A DNA stretch of 64,000 nucleotides. Origin: Mycolicibacterium sp. CBMA 247 (GTDB lineage Bacteria > Actinomycetota > Actinomycetes > Mycobacteriales > Mycobacteriaceae). The notes below the pieces were generated by a model, which saw only the letters and a program-made list of their open reading frames with translations, made no database searches and was not told the DNA's origin. Positions within the stretch are counted from its first letter, which is position 1, and the number at the start of each line of letters is the position of its first letter. The position numbers and the translations under genes are program-made. This document shows positions 44,200-54,845 of this stretch, one piece after another. The stretch spans positions 823,780 to 887,779 of the forward strand of contig NZ_VTGX01000003.1 of NCBI RefSeq assembly GCF_009729095.1, read 5' to 3'.

Positions 44200-45618
44200 C
44201 TAGCGCTTCTTCGGTGCTCCGCGCTTCTCACGGATGCGCACATTGATCCGCACCGGGCTGCCCTCGAACCCGAACGTCTCGCGCAGGCGGCGCTCCAGGA
44301 ACCGGCGGTAGCCGGCCTCCAGGAACCCCGAGGTGAACAGGACGAAGGTCGGCGGCCGGGTCGCCGCCTGGGTGGCAAACAGGATCTTCGGCTGCCTGCC
44401 GCCGCGCACCGGCGGCGGCGTTGCGGCCACCACTTCCTTGAGGAAGGTGTTGAGCTGACCCGTCGAGATCCGTTTGTCCCAGGAGGCCAATGACGTCTCC
44501 AAGGCCGGCACCAGCTTCTGCACCGCCCGGCCGGTCATCGCCGAGATGTTGACCCGCGGCGCCCACTGCACCTGTGCCAGTTCACGTTCGATCTCGCGAT
44601 CCAGCAGATACCGCCGGTCCTCGTCGACCAGATCCCATTTGTTGAACACCAACACCAGCGCGCGGCCGGCCTCGATGACCATCGACAGCACCCGCTGGTC
44701 CTGCTCGGTCAGTGGCTGTGACCCGTCGATCAGAACCATCACCACTTCGGCGGCGTCGATCGCGCCGTGGGTGCGCACGGACGCGTAGAACTCATGCCCG
44801 CTGGCCTGCCCGACCTTGCGGCGCAGACCTGCGGTGTCGACGAAACGCCAAGTCTTGCCGCCCAATTCGATCAGCGAGTCGACGGGGTCGACAGTGGTGC
44901 CTGCGACATCGTGCACCACCGAACGCTCATCGCCGGCCAGCCGGTTCAGCAGTGAGCTCTTGCCGACGTTCGGCTTGCCCACCAGAGCCACCCGGCGCGG
45001 CCCGCCGCCACCGCTGGCGCCCACCTCCGAGATCTCGGGCAGCTTCTCCATCACGACGTCCAGCAGATCGGCCACCCCCCGGCCGTGCATGGCACTGATC
45101 GCGTGCGGTTCACCGATGCCCAGCGACCACAGTGCCGCGGCATCGGACTCACCCCGCTGGGTGTCAACCTTGTTGGCCGCCAGGAAAACCGGCTTGCCCG
45201 ACTTGCGCAGCATCCTGGCCGCTGCCTCGTCGGCCGAGGTCGCGCCGACCACGGCGTCGACCACCAGGATGATCGCGTCGGCGGTGCGCATCGCCACCAG
45301 CGCCTGATCGGCCACCAGTTGCTGCAAACCCTTGGCGTCAGGCTCCCATCCCCCGGTGTCCTGCACCATGAAACGGCGGCCCAACCAGTTGGCGTCATAG
45401 GACACCCGGTCGCGGGTCACCCCGGGGATGTCCTGCACGACGGCTTCGCGACGGCCCAGGATCCGGTTCACCAGAGTCGATTTCCCGACGTTCGGCCGGC
45501 CGACGACGGCCACCACCGGAGGCGGCGCAGCCGCCTCCTCGAGAACCTCGGCGACCTCGTCGCTGAGCTCCCAGTCGTTCTCGTCCGACCAGGTGCCATC
45601 TCCATCAGAGACGCTCAT
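44200..45618 (-). CDS. der: ribosome-associated GTPase Der (EngA)
   Basis: Tandem-domain GTPase of 472 residues essential for 50S ribosome assembly. Two full G domains: first GRPNVGKSTLV (G1, about residue 39), DTGGWE (G3), ANKVD (G4), SAMHGRG (G5); second GKPNVGKSSLL, DTAGLR, FNKWD and SAMTGR. A KH-like C-terminal domain follows, ending RINVRIREKRGAPKKR. The first 30 residues are acidic and precede the first G domain. Start ATG 45618 overlaps the cmk stop by 4 nt, so translation is coupled. Last gene of a six-gene operon starting with the parA-like gene. Confidence 0.97.
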   Translation of the reverse strand: MSVSDGDGTWSDENDWELSDEVAEVLEEAAAPPPVVAVVGRPNVGKSTLVNRILGRREAVVQDIPGVTRDRVSYDANWLGRRFMVQDTGGWEPDAKGLQQLVADQALVAMRTADAIILVVDAVVGATSADEAAARMLRKSGKPVFLAANKVDTQRGESDAAALWSLGIGEPHAISAMHGRGVADLLDVVMEKLPEISEVGASGGGGPRRVALVGKPNVGKSSLLNRLAGDERSVVHDVAGTTVDPVDSLIELGGKTWRFVDTAGLRRKVGQASGHEFYASVRTHGAIDAAEVVMVLIDGSQPLTEQDQRVLSMVIEAGRALVLVFNKWDLVDEDRRYLLDREIERELAQVQWAPRVNISAMTGRAVQKLVPALETSLASWDKRISTGQLNTFLKEVVAATPPPVRGGRQPKILFATQAATRPPTFVLFTSGFLEAGYRRFLERRLRETFGFEGSPVRINVRIREKRGAPKKR

Positions 45619-46301
45619 CGCCGTACCCCCGCATGCTGGGTCACCAGGTCGAGAAGGTGTGCCACGACCTGTGTTTGGTCCATATCACTGGTGTCGACCA
45701 CGAACGCATCCTCGGCGGCCCGCAACGGGGACACAGCCCGGGTGGAATCCAGGTGGTCGCGCCGCTGCACGTCGGCCAGCACCGTCGCATAGTCGTCGGG
45801 CAAGCCGCTCGCGATGTTCTGGGCGTTGCGGCGCCGGGCACGCTCCTCGGCCGACGCGGTGAGGAAAATCTTGACGTCCGCCTTGGGCAGCACCACGGTG
45901 CCGATGTCGCGGCCCTCGACCACCACGCGACCGCCCGCCGACGCCAACTCGCGCTGCTGTTCGACCAGCCGGGTGCGCACCGCAGGCACCGCCGAGACCG
46001 CCGACACCGCGCGGGTCACCTCGGCGCCGCGGATCTCGTCCGAGACGTCTTCGCCGGCCAGGTAGGCACGATCCTCCCCTGGATCCGAACCAACCCCGAC
46101 CACCGCCCCGGAGCCCACCGCGTCGATGGCCGCGGCATCGTCCAGATCGACCCCAGCGCGCAGCACCGCCAAGGTGACGATGCGGTACATCGCGCCGGTG
46201 TCCAGGTAGCTCGCACCCAGGGCTTGCGCCAAACCTCTTGAAACCGAAGACTTTCCGGTTCCTGCCGGCCCATCGACCGCCACCACCAGAGACCCACTCA
46301 C
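45615..46301 (-). CDS. cmk: cytidylate kinase
   Basis: Phosphorylates CMP and dCMP to the diphosphates in pyrimidine nucleotide salvage and synthesis. A 228-residue protein with P-loop VAVDGPAGTGKSSVS near residues 6-20, DTGAMYRIVTLAVLR, the CMP-binding RDIGTVVLPKADVKIFLTAS, and the LID segment ARRRNAQNIASGLPDDYATVLADVQRRDHLDSTRAVSPL. Start GTG 46301. Overlaps rluB by 4 nt upstream and der by 4 nt downstream. Length is typical of actinobacterial Cmk. Confidence 0.97.
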   Translation of the reverse strand: MSGSLVVAVDGPAGTGKSSVSRGLAQALGASYLDTGAMYRIVTLAVLRAGVDLDDAAAIDAVGSGAVVGVGSDPGEDRAYLAGEDVSDEIRGAEVTRAVSAVSAVPAVRTRLVEQQRELASAGGRVVVEGRDIGTVVLPKADVKIFLTASAEERARRRNAQNIASGLPDDYATVLADVQRRDHLDSTRAVSPLRAAEDAFVVDTSDMDQTQVVAHLLDLVTQHAGVRR

Positions 46302-47044
46302 ATTCCCACCGCCTGATAAAGCTCGCCGATTTCCTTACGGCTGAGCACCCTGATACTGCCCGGCCGCTGGTCGCCCAGCGCCACCGAGCCGATGTCGGTG
46401 CGGACCAGTTCCTGCACCGGGAAATCCACCGCGGCCAGCATCCGCCGCACGATGCGGTTACGGCCCTCATGCAGGGTGACCTTGACCAGGGTCTTGCCCG
46501 GAACCGTGTCCACCACCGCGAAGTCATCAACGTGCGCCGGTCCGTCGTCCAGTTCGACACCGGCGCGCAACTTCTTGCCGAGTCCGCGCGGCACCGTGCC
46601 GACCACCGTCGCCACATAGGTCTTGGGGATCTCGTAGGACGGGTGCATCAGCCGGTGGGCGAGCTCCCCGTCGTTGGTCAGCAGCAGCAGCCCCTCGGTG
46701 TCGGCATCGAGCCGCCCGACGTGGAACAGTTTCTTGTTGCCCCGAACCCGGTGTTCCACCAGGTCTCCGACGCACGGGCGACCACGCTCGTCGGACATCG
46801 TGGACAGCATGCCGAGCGGCTTGTTGATCGCCAGGTACACCAAGGTGTCGTCGAGCACCACCCGCGAACCGTCCACCCGGATCTCGGCGACCGCCGGATC
46901 GACCCGGGTTCCGAGCTCGGTCACCACCCGGCCGTCGACCTCGACGCGGCCGTCGGTGATCATCCGTTCGGCCACTCGACGGGAGGCAATTCCGGCCTGG
47001 GACAACACTTTCTGGAGCCGTACACCATCATCTTGAGCAGCCAT
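46298..47044 (-). CDS. rluB: 23S rRNA pseudouridine synthase, RluB/RsuA family
   Basis: A 248-residue pseudouridylate synthase that modifies 23S rRNA. N-terminal S4 RNA-binding domain (VRLQKVLSQAGIASRRVAERMITDGRVEVDGRVVTELGTRV), then the synthase domain with the catalytic motif GRLDADTEGLLLLTNDGELAHRLMHPSY (Asp of RLDADTEGLL). C-terminal motif RIVRRMLAAVDFPVQELVRTDIGSVALGD. Start ATG 47044, 1 nt after the scpB stop; the frame runs further upstream but without reason. Overlaps cmk start by 4 nt. Confidence 0.95.
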   Translation of the reverse strand: MAAQDDGVRLQKVLSQAGIASRRVAERMITDGRVEVDGRVVTELGTRVDPAVAEIRVDGSRVVLDDTLVYLAINKPLGMLSTMSDERGRPCVGDLVEHRVRGNKKLFHVGRLDADTEGLLLLTNDGELAHRLMHPSYEIPKTYVATVVGTVPRGLGKKLRAGVELDDGPAHVDDFAVVDTVPGKTLVKVTLHEGRNRIVRRMLAAVDFPVQELVRTDIGSVALGDQRPGSIRVLSRKEIGELYQAVGM

Positions 47045-47045
47045 G

Positions 47046-47783
47046 TCAGTCCTTGTCCACATCAAAGGCCCGCGGCCGATCACTACCGGGCGAGCCACCA
47101 TTGAGTTTCGCGAATCGCGGTTCGTCACCGAGTGATTCGCTCAGATCGTCGATCACGTCGACATCGGGCAGCAGCGGCGCGATGTCGGGCAGATCGGTCA
47201 GCGAGGACAAGCCCAGCCGTTCCAGGAACAGCTCGGTGGTGGCGAACGTCACCGCACCCGAATCCGGATCGGTGCCGGTCTCGGTGATCAGGCCACGTGC
47301 CACCAGGGTGCGTATCACCGCGTCCACGTTGACGCCGCGCACCGCGCTCACCCGCGCTCGGGTCACCGGTTGCCGGTAGGCCACCACGGCCAGGGTTTCC
47401 AGGGCCGCCCGGGTCAGCTTGGACCTGGCCCCATCCAGCAGCAGCCGCTCGACATACGGGGCGTAGCGCGCCCGGGTGTACATCCGCCAGCCGCCAGCGG
47501 CCTCGCGCAGGTCGATGCCGCTGTCACGGGCCGCGAACTCCTCGGCCATCAGGCGCAGCTTGGCCATCACCCGGTAGGCCGGTTGTTCGGTCGCCGAAGC
47601 CAGCGCATCCACCGTCACCGGCGTGTCCACCACCAGCAGCAATGCTTCGAGCACCGCGCCCAGGTCACCGTCTTCGAGCTCGGGAACCGTCGCCACATCG
47701 ATGCCCAGCTCATCTCCGACCGGGTTCACATCACCCGAGGCATCATCGGACCGAACTCCGGAATCGGAGATCTCGTCAGTCAT
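47046..47783 (-). CDS. scpB: segregation and condensation protein ScpB
   Basis: Kleisin-associated subunit of the SMC-ScpAB condensin complex that compacts and segregates chromosomes. A 245-residue protein with two winged-helix domains: the first around LGAVLEALLLVVDTPVTVDALASATEQPAYRVMAKLRLMAEEFAARDSGIDLREAAGGWRMYTR, the second ETLAVVAYRQPVTRARVSAVRGVNVDAVIRTLVARGLITETG...FATTELFLERLGLSSLTDLPDI. Extended acidic N- and C-terminal tails. Starts at ATG 47783, 8 nt after scpA, and is followed by rluB after 1 nt. Confidence 0.95.
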   Translation of the reverse strand: MTDEISDSGVRSDDASGDVNPVGDELGIDVATVPELEDGDLGAVLEALLLVVDTPVTVDALASATEQPAYRVMAKLRLMAEEFAARDSGIDLREAAGGWRMYTRARYAPYVERLLLDGARSKLTRAALETLAVVAYRQPVTRARVSAVRGVNVDAVIRTLVARGLITETGTDPDSGAVTFATTELFLERLGLSSLTDLPDIAPLLPDVDVIDDLSESLGDEPRFAKLNGGSPGSDRPRAFDVDKD

Positions 47784-47791
47784 TGTTCTCG

Positions 47792-48661
47792 CTATTCTTC
47801 CGCATCAGCGGTTGCCAGATGTTCGCTGGTCGGCCGATCTCCGGTCCACGAAACCTGGAGCACTCCAAGCGGTTCTGGTTGCTCGAATGCTACCGCCCTG
47901 GCCCGGAACAGTTCGAGCAGTGCCAGGAAGCGGCCGACGATCTGGATTCCGTCGGTGCACTCGGCCACAAGTTCGGAGAAGCTGGCCCATTCGCCGATCC
48001 CGCGCTGTTCGAGCAGGGCCAGTATCCGGTGAGCCTGTTCGGGCACCGACACCTTGGGCGCGTGAATGTGGTCGATACCAACCGTCGGCACCGGGCGCGG
48101 GGTGAAGGCGGCGGCCGCGATCTCGGCGAATTTTCCGGCGTCAACACCGAGCATCACCTCGGGCAGCAGGTCGGAGAAACGGTCCTCCAGCGACACTGCC
48201 CGCGGGTAGCTGCGCAGCGCCGCGGCCTCCAGCTCGGCGAACATCAGCGCGACATGTTTGAACGCCCGGTACTGCAGCAGCCGGGCGAACAGCAGGTCGC
48301 GGACCTCGAGGAGGGCGAGATCCTCCTCGTCGTGCACCTCTCCGGAGGGCAGCAGGCGGGCCGCCTTCAGGTCCAGCAGCGTGGCCGCGATCACCAGGAA
48401 CGCCGTGGTCTCGTCGAGTTCCAGCCGGGCGCCGATCTCCTTGGTGTAGGCGATGAAATCATCGGTGACCTGGTGCAATGCCACCTCGGTGACGTCGAGG
48501 CGGTGCGCGAAGATCAGCTGCAACAGCAGATCGAACGGTCCCTCGAAGTTGGTGAGCCGGACCTGGAAGCGGTTCTGCTGATCACCGGCCGTCGGCTCGT
48601 CCCCGACCGCGGCATCCGCATCGGCTCCATCGGTGGTCGGGGTGTTCAGGACATCGTTCAC
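47792..48661 (-). CDS. scpA: segregation and condensation protein ScpA
   Basis: The kleisin of the bacterial condensin. A 289-residue protein from GTG 48661 (VNDVLNTPTTD), start overlapping the parA-like stop by 4 nt (GTGA). N-terminal SMC-binding region FQVRLTNFEGPFDLLLQLIFAHRLDVTEVALHQVTDDFIAYTKE, a central helical part, and C-terminal winged helix FSELVAECTDGIQIVGRFLALLELFRARAVAFEQPEPLGVLQVSW. An acidic, disordered N-terminal 30 residues precede the domain. A longer frame upstream is antisense-like and lies inside the parA-like gene. Confidence 0.95.
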   Translation of the reverse strand: MNDVLNTPTTDGADADAAVGDEPTAGDQQNRFQVRLTNFEGPFDLLLQLIFAHRLDVTEVALHQVTDDFIAYTKEIGARLELDETTAFLVIAATLLDLKAARLLPSGEVHDEEDLALLEVRDLLFARLLQYRAFKHVALMFAELEAAALRSYPRAVSLEDRFSDLLPEVMLGVDAGKFAEIAAAAFTPRPVPTVGIDHIHAPKVSVPEQAHRILALLEQRGIGEWASFSELVAECTDGIQIVGRFLALLELFRARAVAFEQPEPLGVLQVSWTGDRPTSEHLATADAEE

Positions 48662-49566
48662 GCGCCGAACCGGTCGATGACTTCGCGCGCCAGCGAACGG
48701 TAGGCCACGGCACCGCCGGACTTCGGCGCCCAGGAGGTGATCGGCTCGCCGGCCACGCTGGTCTCCGGGAAGCGCACGGTCCGGGTGATCACGGTGTCGA
48801 ACACCAGGTCGCCGAACCGTTCCACAACGCGGGCCATCACCTCGCGCGCGTTCACCGTGCGCGGGTCGTAGCGGGTGACCAGGATGCCGCTGATCGACAG
48901 CTTCGGGTTGAGCCGGTCGTGCACCTTGGCCACGGTGTCGGTCAGCAACGCCAGCCCACGCAGCGAGAAGTACTCGCATTCGGTCGGGATGATCACGCCG
49001 TCAGCGCAGGCCAGCCCGTTGACCGTGAGCAGGCCCAGCGACGGCTGGCAGTCGATCAGCACGTAGTCGTAGCGGTCCAGCACCGGGTACAGGGCCCGCG
49101 CCAGTGACTGCTCGCGGCCCACCTCGTTGACCAACTGGATCTCGGCGGCCGACAGGTCGATGTTGCTCGGCACCAGGTCCATGCCGCTGACCCGGGTCTT
49201 GATCACCACCTCGTCGATCGACACCCGCGGTTCGACCAGCAGGTTGTGCACCGTGTGCTCGAGTTCGTAGTGCGGCACCCCGAGGCCCGCCGACAGTGCG
49301 CCCTGCGGGTCCAGGTCCACCAGCAGCACCCGGCGGCCGTACTCGGCCAGGCTGGCACCCAGGTTGATGGTCGAGGTGGTCTTGCCGACCCCGCCCTTCT
49401 GATTGCACATCGCGATGACCTTGGCCGGGCCATGGTTCGAACGGGGCTGCGGTTCTGGAGTGTCGCGTGGTGGCCGCCCGGTCAGGCCGAGGTCGGGCAC
49501 GTTGTGTTCGAAGAGGCCGTCGTGTCCGCCGTCGTCGTTCATACCCGACCACCGCTGGTCAGGCAT
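48658..49566 (-). CDS. ParA-family ATPase (Rv1708-like)
   Basis: A 302-residue ParA/Soj-type ATPase, start at ATG 49566 (MPDQRWSGMNDD); ATG 49542 and GTG 49584 are alternatives. Deviant Walker A KVIAMCNQKGGVGKTTSTINLG, Walker A' LVDLDPQGALSAGLG, Walker B-like YVLIDCQPSLGLLTVNGL, and SGILVTRYD. It has an about 50-residue Pro/Gly-rich N-terminal tail. It is not the origin-proximal parA (which pairs with parB at dnaA), but lies next to scpAB, matching M. tuberculosis Rv1708. Role in chromosome or condensin positioning is inferred. Confidence 0.9.
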   Translation of the reverse strand: MPDQRWSGMNDDGGHDGLFEHNVPDLGLTGRPPRDTPEPQPRSNHGPAKVIAMCNQKGGVGKTTSTINLGASLAEYGRRVLLVDLDPQGALSAGLGVPHYELEHTVHNLLVEPRVSIDEVVIKTRVSGMDLVPSNIDLSAAEIQLVNEVGREQSLARALYPVLDRYDYVLIDCQPSLGLLTVNGLACADGVIIPTECEYFSLRGLALLTDTVAKVHDRLNPKLSISGILVTRYDPRTVNAREVMARVVERFGDLVFDTVITRTVRFPETSVAGEPITSWAPKSGGAVAYRSLAREVIDRFGA

Positions 49567-49660
49567 CCCGCAGTCTTGGCGCACATCCCGGCAAGTTTAA
49601 CGTCGGCACGCTGCCAGGACGGGCAGACCCGCGGGCAATCCGGCGCATATGGTGTGTCTG

Positions 49661-50416
49661 ATGAGTCTCAAACAGCGGCTACCGCTGTTGCGGTGGTCGT
49701 TCATCCGGATGGGAATCGGCGCCAGACACTTCGCACGCACCGGGCAGTGGGGCGACGGGCGGGAGGCCGCGGCCGCCGCATACGTCGAGGCCCACGCCCG
49801 CGCGGGCGACCCGGACGACGTGCTCGCCACCCTCGACAAGTTCGCCTACGAGAAGTCGTTCCTGATCAACGTCGGCGACGAGAAGGGTGCGCTGCTCGAC
49901 GCCGCGGTCACCCGGGCCAACCCGCGGCTGGCGCTGGAACTGGGCACCTACTGCGGTTACGGAGCGATGCGGATCGCCCGCGCGGCGCCACAAGCGCGGG
50001 TGTTCTCCGTCGAGTTCTCCCCCGCCAACGCCGACATTGCAAGACGGATCTGGGCGCACGCCGGGGTCGCTGACCGGATCACCTGCGTGGTCGGGACGAT
50101 CGGCGACGGTGGACAGACCCTGGACGCACTCGCGGCCAGCGGGTTTGCGGCCGGTGAGCTGGACTTCGTGTTTCTCGATCACGCCAAGGACGCCTACCTG
50201 CCGGATCTGCAGAGCCTGCTGGAGCGCGGGTGGTTGCATCGGGGATCGATCGTGGTCGCCGACAACGTCAAGCTGCCGGGGTCGCCGAAATACCTGGCCT
50301 ACATGCGCGAGCGCCGCGGCGCGCACTGGGACACCGTGGAGCACAAGACCCACGCCGAGTACCAGACCTTGCTGCCCGATCTGGTGCTGGAGTCCGAATA
50401 CCTGGGTGACGATTAG
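49661..50416 (+). CDS. O-methyltransferase, catechol-type (Rv1703c-like)
   Basis: A 251-residue SAM-dependent O-methyltransferase of the catechol O-methyltransferase group. Start chosen at ATG 49661 (MSLKQRLPLLRWSFIRMG); ATG 49649 is in frame four codons before. Motif I LALELGTYCGYGAMRIARAAP, post-I VFSVEFSPANADIARRI, then DFVFLDHAKDAYLPDL carrying the metal-binding Asp, and IVVADNVKLPGSPKYL with the second metal ligands (D, N). The gene is on the opposite strand to the flanking parA and xerD, and the xerD stop overlaps it by 4 nt. In M. tuberculosis the equivalent gene (Rv1703c) is also oriented against its neighbours. Confidence 0.85.
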   Translation: MSLKQRLPLLRWSFIRMGIGARHFARTGQWGDGREAAAAAYVEAHARAGDPDDVLATLDKFAYEKSFLINVGDEKGALLDAAVTRANPRLALELGTYCGYGAMRIARAAPQARVFSVEFSPANADIARRIWAHAGVADRITCVVGTIGDGGQTLDALAASGFAAGELDFVFLDHAKDAYLPDLQSLLERGWLHRGSIVVADNVKLPGSPKYLAYMRERRGAHWDTVEHKTHAEYQTLLPDLVLESEYLGDD

Positions 50417-51369
50417 CGCGCCCGCGGATGGGCGCCCGCCCAGACCTCGCGCAGTGTGTGCACGGTGACCATGGTGTAGATCTGCGTGGTGGTCACCGAG
50501 GCGTGACCCAGGAGTTCCTGCACGACGCGAACGTCGGCGCCGCCGTCGAGCAGGTGGGTCGCGAACGAGTGCCGCAAGGTGTGCGGGGACACCGCCGAGG
50601 TGATGCCTGCCCGCTCGGCCGCGTCCTGCAACACTTGCCACGCACTCTGCCGGGACAGCCTTCCGCCGCGGGCGTTGAGGAAGATTCCGGGGGTGCCCCG
50701 GCCCCGCCGGGCCAGGTCCGGACGACCGCGCACCAGGTAGGCGTCCAGGGCGCTGACCGCGGGGCGGCCGATGGGCACGAGCCGCTGCTTGCCACCCTTG
50801 CCGTGCAGCAGTACCGAGCGCGCCTGGGTGTCGATGTCGTCGACGTCGAGTCCCACGGCCTCGGAGATTCGCGCCCCAGTGGAGTACAGCAGTTCCAGAA
50901 GCGCCCGGTTGCGCAACGTCAGCGGGCCGTCGGCCTCACTGTCCCCGCCCGCGGCGTCGAGCAGGGCGAGCACCTCGTCGAGAGTGAGGCTCTTGGGTAG
51001 CCTCCGGCTCGGGGTCGGAGGTTTGACCCCGCGGGCGACGTCGAGTTCGGTCATGCCCTCGGCCGCGGCGAACCGGTGCAGGCCGCGGACCGCGACCACC
51101 GCCCTGGCCGCCGAAACCGCCGACAGCGCAGCCACTCCGGAATCCGGATCACCCCGGCGCAGGGCGATCAGGAAGTCGCTGACATCGGCTTCGGCCACCT
51201 TGGCCAGATCGTCGATTCCGCGCTGGGTCAGGTGTTCGGCGTAGCGGCGCAGATCGCGCCGATAGGAGCTCAAGGTGTTGGCCGCCACGCCGCGCTCGAT
51301 CGTCAGGTGATCGAGGTAGCCCTGCATCTGGTTGTCCAGCAGGGTCGGCGTGGGCGGCCGCTCCGTCAT
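50413..51369 (-). CDS. xerD: tyrosine recombinase XerD
   Basis: Site-specific recombinase of 318 residues that resolves chromosome dimers at dif with XerC. N-terminal SAM-like core-binding domain LDNQMQGYLDHLTIERGVAANTLSSYRRDLRRYAEHL; catalytic domain with Arg in LLYSTGARISEAVGLDVDDID, Lys in HGKGGKQRLVPIG, His and Arg in SPHTLRHSFATHLLDGGADVRVVQELLGHASVTTTQIY and Tyr in that last motif. C-terminal ends EVWAGAHPRAR. Overlaps the Nudix gene by 4 nt upstream and the methyltransferase stop by 4 nt at its end. Standard length. Confidence 0.95.
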   Translation of the reverse strand: MTERPPTPTLLDNQMQGYLDHLTIERGVAANTLSSYRRDLRRYAEHLTQRGIDDLAKVAEADVSDFLIALRRGDPDSGVAALSAVSAARAVVAVRGLHRFAAAEGMTELDVARGVKPPTPSRRLPKSLTLDEVLALLDAAGGDSEADGPLTLRNRALLELLYSTGARISEAVGLDVDDIDTQARSVLLHGKGGKQRLVPIGRPAVSALDAYLVRGRPDLARRGRGTPGIFLNARGGRLSRQSAWQVLQDAAERAGITSAVSPHTLRHSFATHLLDGGADVRVVQELLGHASVTTTQIYTMVTVHTLREVWAGAHPRAR

Positions 51370-51978
51370 AACAGGCCTTTGCGCCGCCCGAATGCCGTCG
51401 GCCGATCGATCCAGGCCGCCTCGACCGGTCGTAATGCGTCCCCATCGGGCATTGCGTGGGCCGCCAGGATGCCTGCCACCGCAATCGAATTCACGATGTC
51501 GCCGGAAAACACCCGCCGCACGGCCTCATCCAGCTGTACCCGCTCGACCATCAAGTCGGCTTCCTCGTGCTCGGCTTCCGGGCGGCCGACGTCGGTCAGG
51601 CCGGTGGCTAGAAAGACCCGCACGCTCTCGTCGGAGAAGCCGGGCGTGGAATCGAGATCCACCAGCACCCGCCACTGTGCGGCGGCCAGCCCGACCTCTT
51701 CCTTGAGTTCGCGGGCCGCGGTCACCTCGGGGGGTTCACCGCCGAGGTCGAGCAGACCGGCCGGCAGTTCCCAGAGCCGACGGCCCAGCGGGTGGCGGTA
51801 CTGGTACACCAGCACCACGTTGCGGTCCTCATCGAGGGCCACCACCGCCACCGCACCGTAGTGCTCCACGACCTCGCGCCGGGCCGAGCCGCCCCCGGGC
51901 ATGCTGACCTCGTCTGTGCGCAGCGCGAAAATCTTTCCGACGTACACGGTTTCGCTGGCCAGGGTCTCGAAGTCGTGT

Positions 51979-51986
<8 letters not shown>
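51366..51986 (-). CDS. Nudix hydrolase, ADP-ribose pyrophosphatase type
   Basis: A 206-residue Nudix enzyme that hydrolyses ADP-ribose to AMP and ribose 5-phosphate, equivalent to M. tuberculosis Rv1700. Nudix box GGEPPEVTAARELKEEVGL with the catalytic REL..EEVG; upstream VLVYQYRHPLGRRLWELPAG and downstream GFSDESVRVFLATGL. Overlaps the pyrG 3' end by 8 nt and xerD by 4 nt. Usual length. Confidence 0.92.
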
Positions 51987-53745
<1,759 letters not shown>

Positions 53746-53751
53746 AAGCAT

Positions 53752-53756
53752 CCTCC
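53752..53756 (-). promoter_or_regulatory. Shine-Dalgarno GGAGG deciding the pyrG start
   Basis: GGAGG abuts the ATG at 53751, which leaves no spacer, but sits 6 nt before the in-frame TTG at 53745. This favours a TTG start for pyrG. Confidence 0.55.
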
Positions 53757-53887
53757 GTGACGACTGGCAGGGGATCTCGAAACTAGCTGTGGCCTGCCGA
53801 CCCACGGAATCTCACCTTAACACCGACACCGACAAGCTGTCGCTGGCGCGCCGCGCACGTGACGAGCAAAACAGCGGGAGCGTCTCG

Positions 53888-54829
53888 CTATTGCGGGACG
53901 GTCACCGACGTCGCGCCCTGCCCGGTTCCGTATCTGCCCGGCTTGCCGCCACTCGCGAGGTCGCTCAATGCCAGCACTGCAGTGATCTGACCGGCGCTGG
54001 AATCGGCGTCGTCGACAGTGCTGACCGCGGCGGTCAAACCGGAATCTGACCTGGTCACAGCCACCGGGCCGGTTCCAGACGCAGACCCCGAGCGACCCGT
54101 CAGCACGGTCCCGGTGCCGTGCGGCGCCAACCCGGCGGCGAACCGGGCCATCGTCGCACCGCGGTTGCCGCCGTCCTCGCCCAGTCCGCCTCCGGTAACG
54201 ATCAGCGCCGTATTGGCCGCCCCGATGTGCGGATCGTCATAGGTCAGGAACCCGGTGTCGCGCAGTGCGGCGAGCACGGTCTGGCGCTGGGTATCGTCCA
54301 CGGGTGCCGAGGCTGGGTTCTTGTCGACCAGCAGCGTGATCCCCAGCAGATCGCCGGCTTGGGACCCCTGGTCCACCGCTGCGGTGCTCAGCTGCTTGCC
54401 GGCCGGCACGATCGGCGAGTTGACCACCGAGAGCAGCTTGTCGGCCGAATTCGCCTCGACGAACTCCTGAGTGAGCGAGACCGCCCCGGTCACCCTGCCG
54501 CCCGCCTGGCCGATGAACCGAGACACCGCCTCGACATCACCGTCCACGGCGTCGGGCGTCCGGAACACCACCACCGTCTTGTCCCGCAATGCGTCGCGTA
54601 CCATCCGCGGCGCCATCTGAGCATCGAATTCACTTGCGGCATTGAGCTTTTCGTTCAGCGCATTCTTGCCGTCGGTGAGGGTGTCGATCTGGTGTTGCAG
54701 TTCCTTCTTGTCGTCCCGAAGGCCCGACAGCACGGTGTTGGACAGCAGCCCCGAGCCCAGGGCCACCCCGATGGCCAGCGCCAGGAATACTGCCGCCAAC
54801 GAAATCGCGTGTGCGCGTAGCGTGATCAA
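53888..54829 (-). CDS. mctB: outer-membrane copper-transport protein MctB-like
   Basis: A 313-residue protein of the Rv1698 (MctB) family. One N-terminal membrane segment AISLAAVFLALAIGVALGSGLL precedes a coiled coil (RDDKKELQHQIDTLTDGKNALNEKLNAASEFDAQM) and a globular domain (about 75-313): TVVVFRTPDAVDGDVEAVSRFIGQAGG, KLLSVVNSPIVP, and NTALIVTGGGLGEDGGNRGATMARFAAGL. MctB is required for copper resistance in M. tuberculosis, and SteB-type homologues in corynebacteria act with SteA in septal cell-wall splitting. It follows steA after 16 bp. Standard length. Confidence 0.9.
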   Translation of the reverse strand: MITLRAHAISLAAVFLALAIGVALGSGLLSNTVLSGLRDDKKELQHQIDTLTDGKNALNEKLNAASEFDAQMAPRMVRDALRDKTVVVFRTPDAVDGDVEAVSRFIGQAGGRVTGAVSLTQEFVEANSADKLLSVVNSPIVPAGKQLSTAAVDQGSQAGDLLGITLLVDKNPASAPVDDTQRQTVLAALRDTGFLTYDDPHIGAANTALIVTGGGLGEDGGNRGATMARFAAGLAPHGTGTVLTGRSGSASGTGPVAVTRSDSGLTAAVSTVDDADSSAGQITAVLALSDLASGGKPGRYGTGQGATSVTVPQ

Positions 54830-54845
54830 AACTCACCTGCCCAAA

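Noticed and set aside
50413..51369. xerD as part of a mobile element
   Set aside because: It is the chromosomal dimer-resolution enzyme in its conserved position, not an element integrase.
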